DNA of 64,000 nucleotides. Source: Saccharibacillus deserti. Lineage in GTDB: Bacteria > Bacillota > Bacilli > Paenibacillales > Paenibacillaceae. The notes beneath the pieces are model-generated. The model was not told the DNA's origin. It did no database searches and worked only from the letters and a program-made list of their open reading frames with translations. Below, one piece after another: positions 34,867-43,757 of the stretch; position 1 is the first letter of the stretch, and every line of letters begins with the position of its first letter. Location of the stretch: positions 806,001 to 870,000 of the forward strand of contig NZ_JABJVN010000002.1 of the NCBI RefSeq assembly GCF_013618475.1, written 5' to 3'. The position numbers were made by a program, and so were the translations under genes.

Positions 34867-35336
34867 TGAAAAAACTTTTACCATGGATCATTACGATGTT
34901 TCTGGCGATTACGCTGATCGTAGTGGCTGTATTCCTGGTTTTGGGGAACAACGACAAAGAAACGACGGCATCGGCGGCTGAAAAAAAAGAAGAAGCCAAG
35001 CAGGAAAAGAAGCTGACGGCGAAAGAAATCGTGGCCGTGAGTTCCGATATTTCCGGAATCAAGACCAATCTGTCCGATCCTTCCTACATTGTACAAGTCG
35101 ATTTCTCGTTCCAGTTGGACAGTGCGAAGGTCAAGGCGGAATTCGATGCAATCAAAGAGATTACGATCAAACCGATTATCCTGATGACGCTTGCGGATAT
35201 GTCGCCTGAAAGCGTAGGTACCGCAAAAGGAAAAATGCAGTTGAATACGAAACTTAAAAACCTGATTAACAAAGCGATGCCGGAAGGCGAAGTCGTGAAT
35301 GTCAGTATCACAAACTTCATTTTGGCAAATATCTGA
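34866..35336 (+). CDS. fliL: Flagellar basal body-associated protein FliL
   Basis: FliL surrounds the stator at the motor. The 156-residue protein has one N-terminal membrane segment (about 5-25, WIITMFLAITLIVVAVFLVL), a charged linker and the conserved C-terminal domain ending INKAMPEGEVVNVSITNFIL. The ATG at 34866 overlaps the swrD stop. Length and topology are typical for Bacillus FliL. Confidence 0.95.
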   Translation: MKKLLPWIITMFLAITLIVVAVFLVLGNNDKETTASAAEKKEEAKQEKKLTAKEIVAVSSDISGIKTNLSDPSYIVQVDFSFQLDSAKVKAEFDAIKEITIKPIILMTLADMSPESVGTAKGKMQLNTKLKNLINKAMPEGEVVNVSITNFILANI

Positions 35337-35418
35337 TCAGAGAGTTTCGCAATCTGCTGGATGAATTCGAGGCCGTGCCGCAAGGGGCGGCCGTGTTTAT
35401 GGGAAGGGGGTGAAAGGT

Positions 35419-36417
35419 TTGGTTGATGTATTATCCCAGAACGAGATCGACGCCCTATTAGCCGCGCTTTCATCTGGCGAAATGGATGCCGACGAACTCA
35501 AAAAAGAAGATACGCAGCGAAAAATCCGTTCCTACGATTTTAAAAGAGCGGTGCGTTTTTCCAAAGATCATATTCGAAGTTTAACCCGGATTCATGAGAA
35601 TTTCGCGCGAAACTTGACCACTTATTTTTCCGCACAGCTTCGCACCTTTGTTCAGATCAGCGTTGTGCAGGTTGAGCAGCTGCCTTATGACGAATTCATT
35701 CGCTCCATTCCGAAAATGACCGTTCTGAACATTTTCGAAGCGGAGCCGCTCGAAGGACGCATGGTACTCGAAGTGCACCCCAACATTGCGTTTACGATGG
35801 TGGACCGGATGCTGGGAGGTTCGGGCACGGCGCCTCTTAAACCGGGAGCGTTGACCGAAATCGAAACCATCATTATGGAGCGGATCTTCAGCCGGGCCTT
35901 GGAGAATTTGCAGGAAGCCTGGAAAACGGTCTTTGATCTTACGCCAAGAATGGAAGCGCTGGAGACCAATCCGCAGTTTATGCAAATTGTATCGCCCAAT
36001 GAGACAATTGCGCTGATTTCGCTCAGTACCAAGATCGGGGATACAAGCGGGATGATCAATCTGTGTATTCCTCACGTTGTCATCGAGCCGATCATGTCCA
36101 AATTGTCGGTGCACCACTGGTTCGTTTCGCAGAAAAAAGCGCGTGTTCCGGAGGAACTCGAAGCACTGCGTCAACGGGTAAGGCGCGCCGAACTTCCGGT
36201 TATTGCGGAACTCGGGCAATCTCAGCTGACGATTCGCGAATTCCTCAGTTTGGCTCCGGGAGACGTCATTACGCTGAATAAAGCTACAGAAGACGGCCTG
36301 GCTATCCGTGTCGGAGAAAACCTGAAGTTTATCGGCAGTCCGGGCATGATCAAGGATCGGCTTGCCATACAAATCGATGAGATCGTCAACGAAGGAGTTG
36401 AGGAATTTGACGAGTAA
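35419..36417 (+). CDS. fliM: Flagellar motor switch protein FliM
   Basis: FliM forms the middle of the C-ring and binds CheY-P through its N-terminal LSQNEIDALLAAL. The 332-residue protein then has YDFKRAVRFSKDHIRSLTRIHENFARNL, the pseudo-enzyme middle domain and a C-terminal SpoA domain (PGDVITLNKATEDGLAIRVGE). I choose TTG at 35419, eight bases after AAGGGGG; the GTG at 35410 overlaps that site. It ends inside fliY. Confidence 0.95.
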   Translation: MVDVLSQNEIDALLAALSSGEMDADELKKEDTQRKIRSYDFKRAVRFSKDHIRSLTRIHENFARNLTTYFSAQLRTFVQISVVQVEQLPYDEFIRSIPKMTVLNIFEAEPLEGRMVLEVHPNIAFTMVDRMLGGSGTAPLKPGALTEIETIIMERIFSRALENLQEAWKTVFDLTPRMEALETNPQFMQIVSPNETIALISLSTKIGDTSGMINLCIPHVVIEPIMSKLSVHHWFVSQKKARVPEELEALRQRVRRAELPVIAELGQSQLTIREFLSLAPGDVITLNKATEDGLAIRVGENLKFIGSPGMIKDRLAIQIDEIVNEGVEEFDE

Positions 36418-37750
36418 GGATTATTTGTCCCAAGAAGAAATCGACGCGCTGCTGCGGCAGTCCGAATCGGACGACGGAAGCTCGTCGGAGGGAGCGGAAC
36501 AGACGGTCGATGATTTCCTGACTTCCATGGAGCAGGATGCCATGGGCGAAATCGGGAATATCACGTTCGGCAGCGCCGCAACGGCTTTGTCTACGCTGCT
36601 CGGCCAGAAGGTTGATATCACGACACCAAAAGTTTCCATTATCACAAGAAGTCAGTTCGAATCAGAGTTTCCAAAGCCCCACGTAGCCGTGCATGTCAAC
36701 TACGTAGACGGTTTCCAGGGAATCAACTCGCTTGTCATCAGGACTAGAGACGCCCAGATTATCGCCGATCTGATGCTTGGCGGGGAAGGGGATCCCCAGG
36801 ATGAAGAACTGAACGAAATCCATATTAGCGCCGTGCAGGAAGCCATGAATCAGATGATGGGTTCTTCCGCTACCTCCATGTCCACCCTTTTCAACCGTTT
36901 TGTCAACATATCTCCGCCGGCAATCGATATTCTCGACGTCAGCAACGGAGACGGAGTCAGTAATCTTCCGATGGAAGAAACATTGATCAAAGTTTCGTTC
37001 CGTCTCCTGATCGGGAATCTGATCGATTCGACCATCATGCAGTTGATAACGGTCGAATTTGCCAAAAACATGGTCAATATGCTTCTGGGTGGGGGAATGA
37101 CCGAAGAAGAGCCGGCGGCTCCGGCGCAGCCTCAGGCGGCGGCGCCGGTTCCGGAACTCCAAGTGCAGCAGCCGGCTCCGCAGCCGCAGATGCAGCAGCC
37201 TTCCGCTCAGAATGCCCCGTATCCGGATCCTTACGGCGTCTCGGGACAGCCGCAGGGTATGCCGCCTTACGGAATGCCAGGACAGCCGCAGATGCCTTAT
37301 CCGGGCTACGGAGCACCTGGCATGCAGCCGGATTACGGCACGCCTTATCCGGCTTATGGGCAGATGCCGATGCAGCCGCAGATGCAGCAGCCGCCCCAGC
37401 CTAATCATTACGGAAACCCGGGGCGCAATGTCAATGTTCAGCCTGTTCAGTTCGGGAATCTGCAAAACGGCGGATATGGCCCATCAGATGAAAATAATTT
37501 AGGATTATTGATGGACATTCCCCTCAAAGTAACCGTAGAATTAGGAAGGACCCAAAAGCAGATTAAAGATATTCTTGAATTGTCCCAGGGTTCCATCGTC
37601 GAGCTGGATAAACTTGCCGGCGAACCGGTTGACATCCTGGTTAACAATAAGCTGATCGCCAAAGGCGAAGTCGTCGTTATCGACGAAAACTTCGGTGTAC
37701 GCGTGACGGATATCGTAAGCCAGTGGGACCGCATTCAAAACTTACAATAA
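36407..37750 (+). CDS. fliY: Flagellar motor switch phosphatase FliY
   Basis: FliY combines a CheC-like CheY-P phosphatase with a FliN-type C-ring domain. The 447-residue protein has a FliM-like CheY-binding peptide (YLSQEEIDALLRQSE), two phosphatase motifs (EIGNITFGSAATALSTLL near 45, and EAMNQMMGSSATSMSTLF near 145) and a C-terminal SpoA domain (ELGRTQKQIKDILELSQGS). A linker of about 110 residues at 230-345 is very rich in Pro, Gln, Met, Gly and Tyr. The start is TTG at 36407, nine bases after AAGGAG, inside the end of fliM. Confidence 0.95.
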   Translation: MTSKDYLSQEEIDALLRQSESDDGSSSEGAEQTVDDFLTSMEQDAMGEIGNITFGSAATALSTLLGQKVDITTPKVSIITRSQFESEFPKPHVAVHVNYVDGFQGINSLVIRTRDAQIIADLMLGGEGDPQDEELNEIHISAVQEAMNQMMGSSATSMSTLFNRFVNISPPAIDILDVSNGDGVSNLPMEETLIKVSFRLLIGNLIDSTIMQLITVEFAKNMVNMLLGGGMTEEEPAAPAQPQAAAPVPELQVQQPAPQPQMQQPSAQNAPYPDPYGVSGQPQGMPPYGMPGQPQMPYPGYGAPGMQPDYGTPYPAYGQMPMQPQMQQPPQPNHYGNPGRNVNVQPVQFGNLQNGGYGPSDENNLGLLMDIPLKVTVELGRTQKQIKDILELSQGSIVELDKLAGEPVDILVNNKLIAKGEVVVIDENFGVRVTDIVSQWDRIQNLQ

Positions 37751-37778
37751 CGTAAACGACAGGGAGGATTTTTAATCA

Positions 37779-38144
37779 ATGGCAAACCGTATTCTTATCG
37801 TGGACGACGCCGCTTTTATGCGCATGATGATCAGAGATATCCTGACAAAAAACGGATTTGAAGTCGTAGGTGAAGCTCAAGACGGGTCGCAGGCAATCGA
37901 GAAATTCAAGGAGCTTAAGCCGGATCTGATCACCATGGATATCACAATGCCGGAAATGGACGGAATCGCCGCTTTGAAAGAAATCAAGAAAATCGATGCA
38001 AGCGCAAAAGTAATCATGTGCTCGGCTATGGGCCAACAAGCCATGGTTATCGATGCCATTCAAGCGGGTGCAAAAGACTTCATCGTGAAACCGTTCCAAT
38101 CCGACCGCGTTGTCGAAGCTATCAATAAAACGCTTGGCGCGTAA
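37779..38144 (+). CDS. cheY: Chemotaxis response regulator CheY
   Basis: A 121-residue single receiver domain that binds the motor switch when phosphorylated by CheA. Acidic pocket Asp9-Asp10, phosphorylation site Asp54 in LITMDITMPEMDG, the conserved Ser near 85 in IMCSAMGQQ and Lys near 106 in FIVKPF are all present. The ATG at 37779 follows AGGGAGG. Position between fliY and fliO is as in Bacillus. Confidence 0.97.
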   Translation: MANRILIVDDAAFMRMMIRDILTKNGFEVVGEAQDGSQAIEKFKELKPDLITMDITMPEMDGIAALKEIKKIDASAKVIMCSAMGQQAMVIDAIQAGAKDFIVKPFQSDRVVEAINKTLGA

Positions 38145-38151
38145 TGCGCCT

Positions 38152-38694
38152 ATGCTTTTATTGAACGAAGAGCAGCCGAATTTCACGGCAGATACCGGCG
38201 CCTATTCTTATCTGTTATGGGTAATCTTCGTCCTGATTGCGATCGTTGCCCTCATTGTTTTTTTGATCCGCTACCTGGGCAAAAAAAATCGGGGCTGGTT
38301 CAGCGGCCGCTCTGTCCGTACACTCGGCGGAGTAGGTCTCGGCCAGAATAAATCACTGCAGATCATAGAGATCGGCGGCAGCATTTATTTGATCGGCGTT
38401 GGCGAGAATATCTCGCTGATCGACAAAATTTCAGGTCCTGAGGAAGTGAAGCAGTTGATCGAGGCACTGGAACAGGAAAATACCGGCCCGAACATCGCAT
38501 TGCCCGCTTGGGCAGATAAACTCACATCCAGATTCCGAAGCGGATCAAATCCTCCTCCCGAAGCGGAAGAGCTTGAAGCGGCTTCGTTCCAACAGTTATT
38601 CGAAACGCGTCTGCGCGAATCATCCGACCGCCGACGCAAAGTCGACGATCTATTGGATCCAGAAGAATCTGCCGACCGATCGAGGGAACCATGA
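38152..38694 (+). CDS. fliO: Flagellar biosynthetic protein FliO
   Basis: FliO assists assembly of the FliP-FliQ-FliR export gate. About 180 residues, with one membrane segment at about 17-40 (YLLWVIFVLIAIVALIVFLI) and the family core LGGVGLGQNKSLQIIEIGGS, YLIGVGENISLIDKI. The cytoplasmic tail is long and charged. The start is uncertain: ATG at 38152 lies seven bases after the cheY stop and has no clear ribosome site; TTG codons at 38134 and 38161 are alternatives. It overlaps fliP by ATGA. Confidence 0.88.
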   Translation: MLLLNEEQPNFTADTGAYSYLLWVIFVLIAIVALIVFLIRYLGKKNRGWFSGRSVRTLGGVGLGQNKSLQIIEIGGSIYLIGVGENISLIDKISGPEEVKQLIEALEQENTGPNIALPAWADKLTSRFRSGSNPPPEAEELEAASFQQLFETRLRESSDRRRKVDDLLDPEESADRSREP

Positions 38695-39464
38695 AAAAAA
38701 AGTTAACGTTAACCTTCCTACTGTTACTCGCATTCGTATTTATTCAAGCTCTGCCGACCGCACATGCGACCGGCACGGAAAATCCGATTCCGAATATCGA
38801 TCTTCAGATAGGCGGCGATTCGGAAGGAGCACCGGCAACAAGCACGCTTTCCGTGCTGCTTTTGATTACGGTCATCAGTATTGCACCGGCTCTGCTGGTT
38901 CTGATGACAAGTTTCACCCGTATCGTCATTGTGCTCAGTTTCGTCAGAACGTCGCTCGGTACGCAGCAAATGCCGCCGAATCAGGTGCTCGTGGGACTGG
39001 CACTTTTTTTAACGCTTTTTATTATGTCTCCTACAATGTCGGCGATCAACGAGACAGCTCTGCAGCCGTACATCCAGGGCGATCTTACCCAGATGGAAGC
39101 TTTGAATCAGGCAGCCGTTCCCATGAAGGAGTTCATGTTCAAGCACACCCGCGAAAAAGACCTGCTGCTGTTTATGGAATACACCGGTGCCGAGAAACCT
39201 GAAAGTTTTCAGGACATTCCGCTCACTGTCATGGTACCCGCTTACGCCATAAGCGAGATGAAGACCGCTTTTCAAATGGGTTTTATGATTTATATTCCTT
39301 TTTTGGTGATCGATATCGTCGTATCCAGTACGCTTATGGCGATGGGCATGATGATGCTTCCTCCGACCGTCATCTCGCTGCCGTTCAAGATTTTGCTGTT
39401 CGTGCTCGTGGATGGTTGGTATCTGGTCGTCAAGTCGCTGCTTCTCAGCTTTGACACGGGTTAA
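38691..39464 (+). CDS. fliP: Flagellar export gate protein FliP
   Basis: The main subunit of the type III export gate. The 257-residue protein has a cleavable signal peptide (KKLTLTFLLLLAFVFIQALP, about 3-22), then four hydrophobic segments with the family motifs MTSFTRIVIVLSFVRTSLGTQ, PPNQVLVGLALFLTLFIMSP and VIDIVVSSTLMAMGMMMLPP. Overlap ATGA with fliO couples translation. Confidence 0.97.
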   Translation: MKKKLTLTFLLLLAFVFIQALPTAHATGTENPIPNIDLQIGGDSEGAPATSTLSVLLLITVISIAPALLVLMTSFTRIVIVLSFVRTSLGTQQMPPNQVLVGLALFLTLFIMSPTMSAINETALQPYIQGDLTQMEALNQAAVPMKEFMFKHTREKDLLLFMEYTGAEKPESFQDIPLTVMVPAYAISEMKTAFQMGFMIYIPFLVIDIVVSSTLMAMGMMMLPPTVISLPFKILLFVLVDGWYLVVKSLLLSFDTG

Positions 39465-39500
39465 CTGCCCAAGATCGGATAAATTCGGGAGGGAAACGAT

Positions 39501-39770
39501 ATGGATTCAAACTTCATTATCGGTCTCGCGGGTCAGGCGATCTACGTCGTATTAAAGGCCAGTGCCCCGATGCTGATTTTGGCTCTTGTAGTAGGCTTGA
39601 TTGTCAGCGTGTTTCAGGCGACGACACAGATTCAGGAACAAACGCTTGCTTTCGTGCCCAAGATTGTGGCCGTTATGCTGTCGGTTCTGATTTTCGGTCC
39701 ATGGATTCTGAATACGCTTGTCGATTTCACTTACACGATTTTAAATAACTTGTATCTGTATGTCGGATAA
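39501..39770 (+). CDS. fliQ: Flagellar export gate protein FliQ
   Basis: A two-helix membrane protein of 89 residues, four copies of which join the gate. It shows ALVVGLIVSVFQATTQIQEQ and TLAFVPKIVAVMLSVLIFGPW, the family signature. The ATG at 39501 follows GGGAGGG. It stands between fliP and fliR as usual. Confidence 0.96.
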   Translation: MDSNFIIGLAGQAIYVVLKASAPMLILALVVGLIVSVFQATTQIQEQTLAFVPKIVAVMLSVLIFGPWILNTLVDFTYTILNNLYLYVG

Positions 39771-39779
39771 GGCCGGTTT

Positions 39780-40571
39780 ATGATGATAAATCTGATGCAG
39801 TCTTTTCCGGTATTTTTGCTTATTTTTTGTCGGGTGACCACTTTTTTTGTCATAGCGCCCCTGATTTCTTCGCGAAATGTGCCAACCCGATTCAAAGTCG
39901 GGCTTGCGACAATGGTTGCGATTCTCGTATACCTGAGTTACGGAACGACCCAGACGGCTGCTTTTGACGGAGAATATATACTTTTGATCGTACGCGAGAT
40001 GCTGATCGGGCTCCTGCTCGGTTATGTCGCTTATCTGATGATCATAGCGATTCAAATCGCAGGTGCGGTTCTCGATATTCAAATCGGTTTCGGTATGGCA
40101 AGCGTTTTTGATCCGACAACGGGCGCCGTGACGCCGCTGACCGGTAACTTCAAATACATGATTGCCATGCTGATGTTTTTATCCATGGACGGCCATCACA
40201 GACTGCTGGATGCGATTGTATACAGTTACAACTGGGTACCGATCGACAACGAACTGTTTGTGAAAATTTACGACGGAAGTCTTATGGAGTTTTTGCTCAA
40301 AGCTTTTGCGATGGTGATGGTCGTCGCTTTCCAGATGGCGGCACCGATCGTCGTAGCGTTATTTTTGACGGATGTCGGCCTTGGCTTCCTGGCAAAAACC
40401 GCTCCGCAGTTCAACATATTCGTGATCGGAATTCCGATCAAGATCATTGTGGGCCTTGTGCTGATGTTGCTGCTGATGCCTAGTCTGACGTACATTTTCG
40501 ACCACCTGTTTTCATTGATGGCCGAAAGTATGCAGGGATTTTTGGGGACGGTTGGAGGCAGACCGGAATGA
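39780..40571 (+). CDS. fliR: Flagellar export gate protein FliR
   Basis: FliR completes the export gate. The 263-residue protein has multiple membrane helices with RVTTFFVIAPLISSRNVPTR, REMLIGLLLGYVAYL, QIAGAVLDIQIGFGMASVFDP and FLAKTAPQFNIFVIGIPIKI. Start ATG at 39780 or the next ATG at 39783. It overlaps the first in-frame ATG of flhB by ATGA, but flhB probably begins 45 bases later. Confidence 0.96.
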   Translation: MMINLMQSFPVFLLIFCRVTTFFVIAPLISSRNVPTRFKVGLATMVAILVYLSYGTTQTAAFDGEYILLIVREMLIGLLLGYVAYLMIIAIQIAGAVLDIQIGFGMASVFDPTTGAVTPLTGNFKYMIAMLMFLSMDGHHRLLDAIVYSYNWVPIDNELFVKIYDGSLMEFLLKAFAMVMVVAFQMAAPIVVALFLTDVGLGFLAKTAPQFNIFVIGIPIKIIVGLVLMLLLMPSLTYIFDHLFSLMAESMQGFLGTVGGRPE

Positions 40572-40612
40572 ACAGGGAAGCAGCAAGGCGGACAGCGAAA
40601 GGAGCTGGAACA

Positions 40613-41701
40613 TTGGAGCTCAGGCATAAACTCGACCTGCAGATGTTTTCGGGAGAGAAGACGGAGAAAGCCACGCCGAAAAAAAGAGACGAAAGCCGGA
40701 AAAAAGGCCAGGTTGCCAAAAGCCAGGAGCTGCCTGGCGCGGCGATTCTGATCGCGTCAATCGCAATTTTGATGGTGTTTGGCGGCCAGTTTCTTACCGT
40801 TATTACCCACCTGTTTACGGATGTCTTTACGGACCGTATCAATATGGAAATCACGATCGACAATGTGATGAATATGATGATGCAGTATATGATCGAGATT
40901 ATGAAACTGCTTGCTCCGATTTTTATCTCTGTTGTACTGCTTGCGATTATAGCGAGTTTTGCCCAATACGGCCTGCTGTTTGCAAGCGAAGGTCTCAAAC
41001 CCCAGTTCAGCAAGCTCGATCCGATCAAAGGATTCAAGAACATCTTCGCGCTGCGTGCACTGGTGGAGATGTTCAAGTCGCTGTTGAAAATGACCGTTAT
41101 CGGTTTTCTGGTCTACAGTACACTGCAGGGCCAACTCGAAGCCATATCGAAGATGCACTCCATGTCGCTGGAAAATATTCTCGATTTTGCTTCTTCCGTA
41201 ACGGTAACACTGGGGATCAAAATCGGTGCCGCACTGCTTGTTCTCGGCGTACTCGACTTTATGTACCAAAAGTACGAATTCGAAAAAGGCATCCGGATGT
41301 CGAAGCAGGATATCAAAGATGAGTACAAAAAAGCGGAAGGCGATCCGATGATCAAAGGCAAAATCCGCGAACGGCAGCGTCGTATGGCCATGCAGCGGAT
41401 GATGCAGGATGTTCCGACCGCCGATGTTATCATTACGAACCCTACGCATTATGCAGTGGCGCTCAAATACGACGGCACCCAGATGCAGGCGCCCGAAGTG
41501 GTTGCGAAAGGCCAGGATTTCGTCGCACTGCGGATCCGGGAGATTGCGAAAGACAACGGTGTACTGATTATGGAAAACAAGCCTCTGGCACGCGCGCTGT
41601 TCGCTCAAGCGGAGATTGGGGATACTGTTCCCGCAGATCTTTTCCAGGCGGTTGCGGAAGTGCTGGCTTATGTATACAAGTTAAAAGGCAAAGTGAAGTA
41701 A
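40613..41701 (+). CDS. flhB: Flagellar export switch protein FlhB
   Basis: FlhB switches export from hook to filament substrates after FliK signals. The 362-residue protein has KLDLQMFSGEKTEKATPKKR at the start, four membrane helices, and the self-cleavage site N/PTH at about 276-279 in IITNPTHYAVALKYD. I choose TTG at 40613: AAAGGAG lies eight bases before it and the N-terminus then aligns with B. subtilis MKLRVDLQFFAGEKTEK. The ATG at 40568 would add 15 residues. The domain after the cleavage site is the part mirrored by ylqH. Confidence 0.95.
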   Translation: MELRHKLDLQMFSGEKTEKATPKKRDESRKKGQVAKSQELPGAAILIASIAILMVFGGQFLTVITHLFTDVFTDRINMEITIDNVMNMMMQYMIEIMKLLAPIFISVVLLAIIASFAQYGLLFASEGLKPQFSKLDPIKGFKNIFALRALVEMFKSLLKMTVIGFLVYSTLQGQLEAISKMHSMSLENILDFASSVTVTLGIKIGAALLVLGVLDFMYQKYEFEKGIRMSKQDIKDEYKKAEGDPMIKGKIRERQRRMAMQRMMQDVPTADVIITNPTHYAVALKYDGTQMQAPEVVAKGQDFVALRIREIAKDNGVLIMENKPLARALFAQAEIGDTVPADLFQAVAEVLAYVYKLKGKVK

Positions 41702-41723
41702 TCGAGCCCGGAGGGAGAAAATT

Positions 41724-43757
41724 ATGAAGAAAACGGACATAGTCATTCTTGCCGGCGTGCTCGGAATCATTCTGATGATGATTCTGCCGATTCCGACCTG
41801 GCTGCTCGATATTTTGATTGTAATCAATATTGCGGTTGCGATGCTGATCATGCTGCTTGCGATGAGTACCAAGGAAGCGCTGCAGTTTTCGATCTTCCCG
41901 GCCCTGCTGCTGATCACGACGCTTTTCCGGTTGTCGCTTAACATTTCGACAACCAAACTGATTTTGGGACAGGCTGATGCGGGTTCCGTTGTCGCGACAT
42001 TCGGCGAATTCGTGGCGGGCGGAGAGATCGCGATCGGCTTTATCGTCTTTCTGATCTTGGTCGCGGTTCAATTTATCGTTATTGTCAAAGGTTCTGAACG
42101 CGTAGCCGAAGTAGGAGCGCGCTTTACGCTCGACGCGATGCCCGGCAAGCAGATGAGCATTGACGCCGATTTGAACGCCGGCCTGATCAATGAACAGCAG
42201 GCGCGGGAAAGACGTTCTAAAATCGAGCGCGAAGCGGACTTCTACGGCGCAATGGACGGAGCAAGCAAATTCGTAAAAGGCGATGCGATCGCCAGCATTA
42301 TCCTGCTGATCATCAACTTGGTCGGCGGTTTCATTATCGGCATGACGATTCACGGCATGGAGTTTTCGGACGCCTTGTCTACCTATTCGATCCTGACTAT
42401 CGGGGACGGACTGGTAAGCCAGATCCCGGCGCTGCTTATCTCGACCGCATCGGGTCTGATTGTAACGCGCGCCACTTCGGAAGGGAACCTGGCGGACGAT
42501 GTGGTCGGACAGCTGTTCTCGTTCCCTAAACTTCTGTATATCGTAGCTGCGGCAATCGCCCTGCTTGGCTTCCTGACTCCGATTCATTGGTTCTCGACAC
42601 TGCCGCTTGCAGGTCTGCTCTTTTTCGCAGCGCGGCGTATGCAGAGCAATCTGACCCGGAAGCAGGTTGCGGAAGAACTTCAGGAAGAAGAGCAGCAGAT
42701 CGAAGAAGTACGCAGTCCCGAAAGTGTGGTCAGTCTGCTGCAGATCGATCCGATCGAATTCGAGTTCGGCTACGGACTGATTCCGCTTGCGGATATGCAG
42801 CAGGGCGGCGATCTGCTGGACCGGATCATTATGATTCGCCGGCAGTGCGCGCTGGAACTGGGACTTGTCGTTCCGGTCATCCGGATTCGCGACAATATTC
42901 AACTAAGACCTAACGAATACGTGATCAAAATCAAAGGAAACGTGGTTGGTCGGGGAGAGCTTCTGCTCAATCATTATCTGGCCATGAGCCCGGGTTTCGA
43001 CGACGAGAGTATCACCGGGATCGAGACGATGGAACCCGCATTCGGGCTTCCGGCGCTGTGGATCGACGAGACGACCAAAGAACGCGCCGAACTGTCGGGT
43101 TATACGGTGGTCGATCCGCCTTCCGTCGTAGCTACGCATTTGACCGAACTGGTCAAACGCCATGCACACGAACTGCTTGGCCGTCAGGAGACGAGAGCTC
43201 TGATCGACAATCTCAAGGAAAGCTATCCCGTGCTTGTCGACGAGCTTATTCCTTCGGTATTGGCAATCGGGGATATCCAGAAAGTGCTGGCGAAGCTGCT
43301 CAAGGAGAAAATTTCGATCCGCGATATGGTCACGATTTTCGAAACGCTGGCGGATTACGGCACTTACACGAAAGATCCCGAAATATTGACCGAATACGTA
43401 CGTCAAGCGCTGTCGCGCCAAATCACCCAGCAGTTCACGCAGCAGGGAGAAACGATGCGGGTTATCACCGTAGGGCCGAATCTTGAAAAGAAAATCGCCG
43501 AAAGCGTGCAGCAGACGGAACAGGGCAGTTATCTGGCTCTCGACCCGGTATCGACACAGGCGGTCTATCAAAAGCTGACCGAGCAGGTAAACCGTGCCGT
43601 TCAATCCGGACAGCAGCCGATTCTGCTCGCTTCGCCTACCATCCGTATGTATATGCGCCAAATTATCGAACGTACCATGCAGGACATTCCGGTACTCTCC
43701 TACAGCGAACTTGAGCCGAGTGTTGAAATTCAAAGTGTCGGAGTGGTGAACTTATGA
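41724..43757 (+). CDS. flhA: Flagellar export platform protein FlhA
   Basis: FlhA forms the nonameric ring that docks substrates and chaperones and uses proton motive force. The 677-residue protein has eight membrane helices in the first 320 residues, the FHIPEP-family region (ARFTLDAMPGKQMSIDADLNAG near 135-155) and a large cytoplasmic domain with GYGLIPLADMQQGGDLLDRI and DNIQLRPNEYVIKIKG. The ATG at 41724 follows CGGAGGGAG. It overlaps flhF by ATGA. Confidence 0.97.
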   Translation: MKKTDIVILAGVLGIILMMILPIPTWLLDILIVINIAVAMLIMLLAMSTKEALQFSIFPALLLITTLFRLSLNISTTKLILGQADAGSVVATFGEFVAGGEIAIGFIVFLILVAVQFIVIVKGSERVAEVGARFTLDAMPGKQMSIDADLNAGLINEQQARERRSKIEREADFYGAMDGASKFVKGDAIASIILLIINLVGGFIIGMTIHGMEFSDALSTYSILTIGDGLVSQIPALLISTASGLIVTRATSEGNLADDVVGQLFSFPKLLYIVAAAIALLGFLTPIHWFSTLPLAGLLFFAARRMQSNLTRKQVAEELQEEEQQIEEVRSPESVVSLLQIDPIEFEFGYGLIPLADMQQGGDLLDRIIMIRRQCALELGLVVPVIRIRDNIQLRPNEYVIKIKGNVVGRGELLLNHYLAMSPGFDDESITGIETMEPAFGLPALWIDETTKERAELSGYTVVDPPSVVATHLTELVKRHAHELLGRQETRALIDNLKESYPVLVDELIPSVLAIGDIQKVLAKLLKEKISIRDMVTIFETLADYGTYTKDPEILTEYVRQALSRQITQQFTQQGETMRVITVGPNLEKKIAESVQQTEQGSYLALDPVSTQAVYQKLTEQVNRAVQSGQQPILLASPTIRMYMRQIIERTMQDIPVLSYSELEPSVEIQSVGVVNL

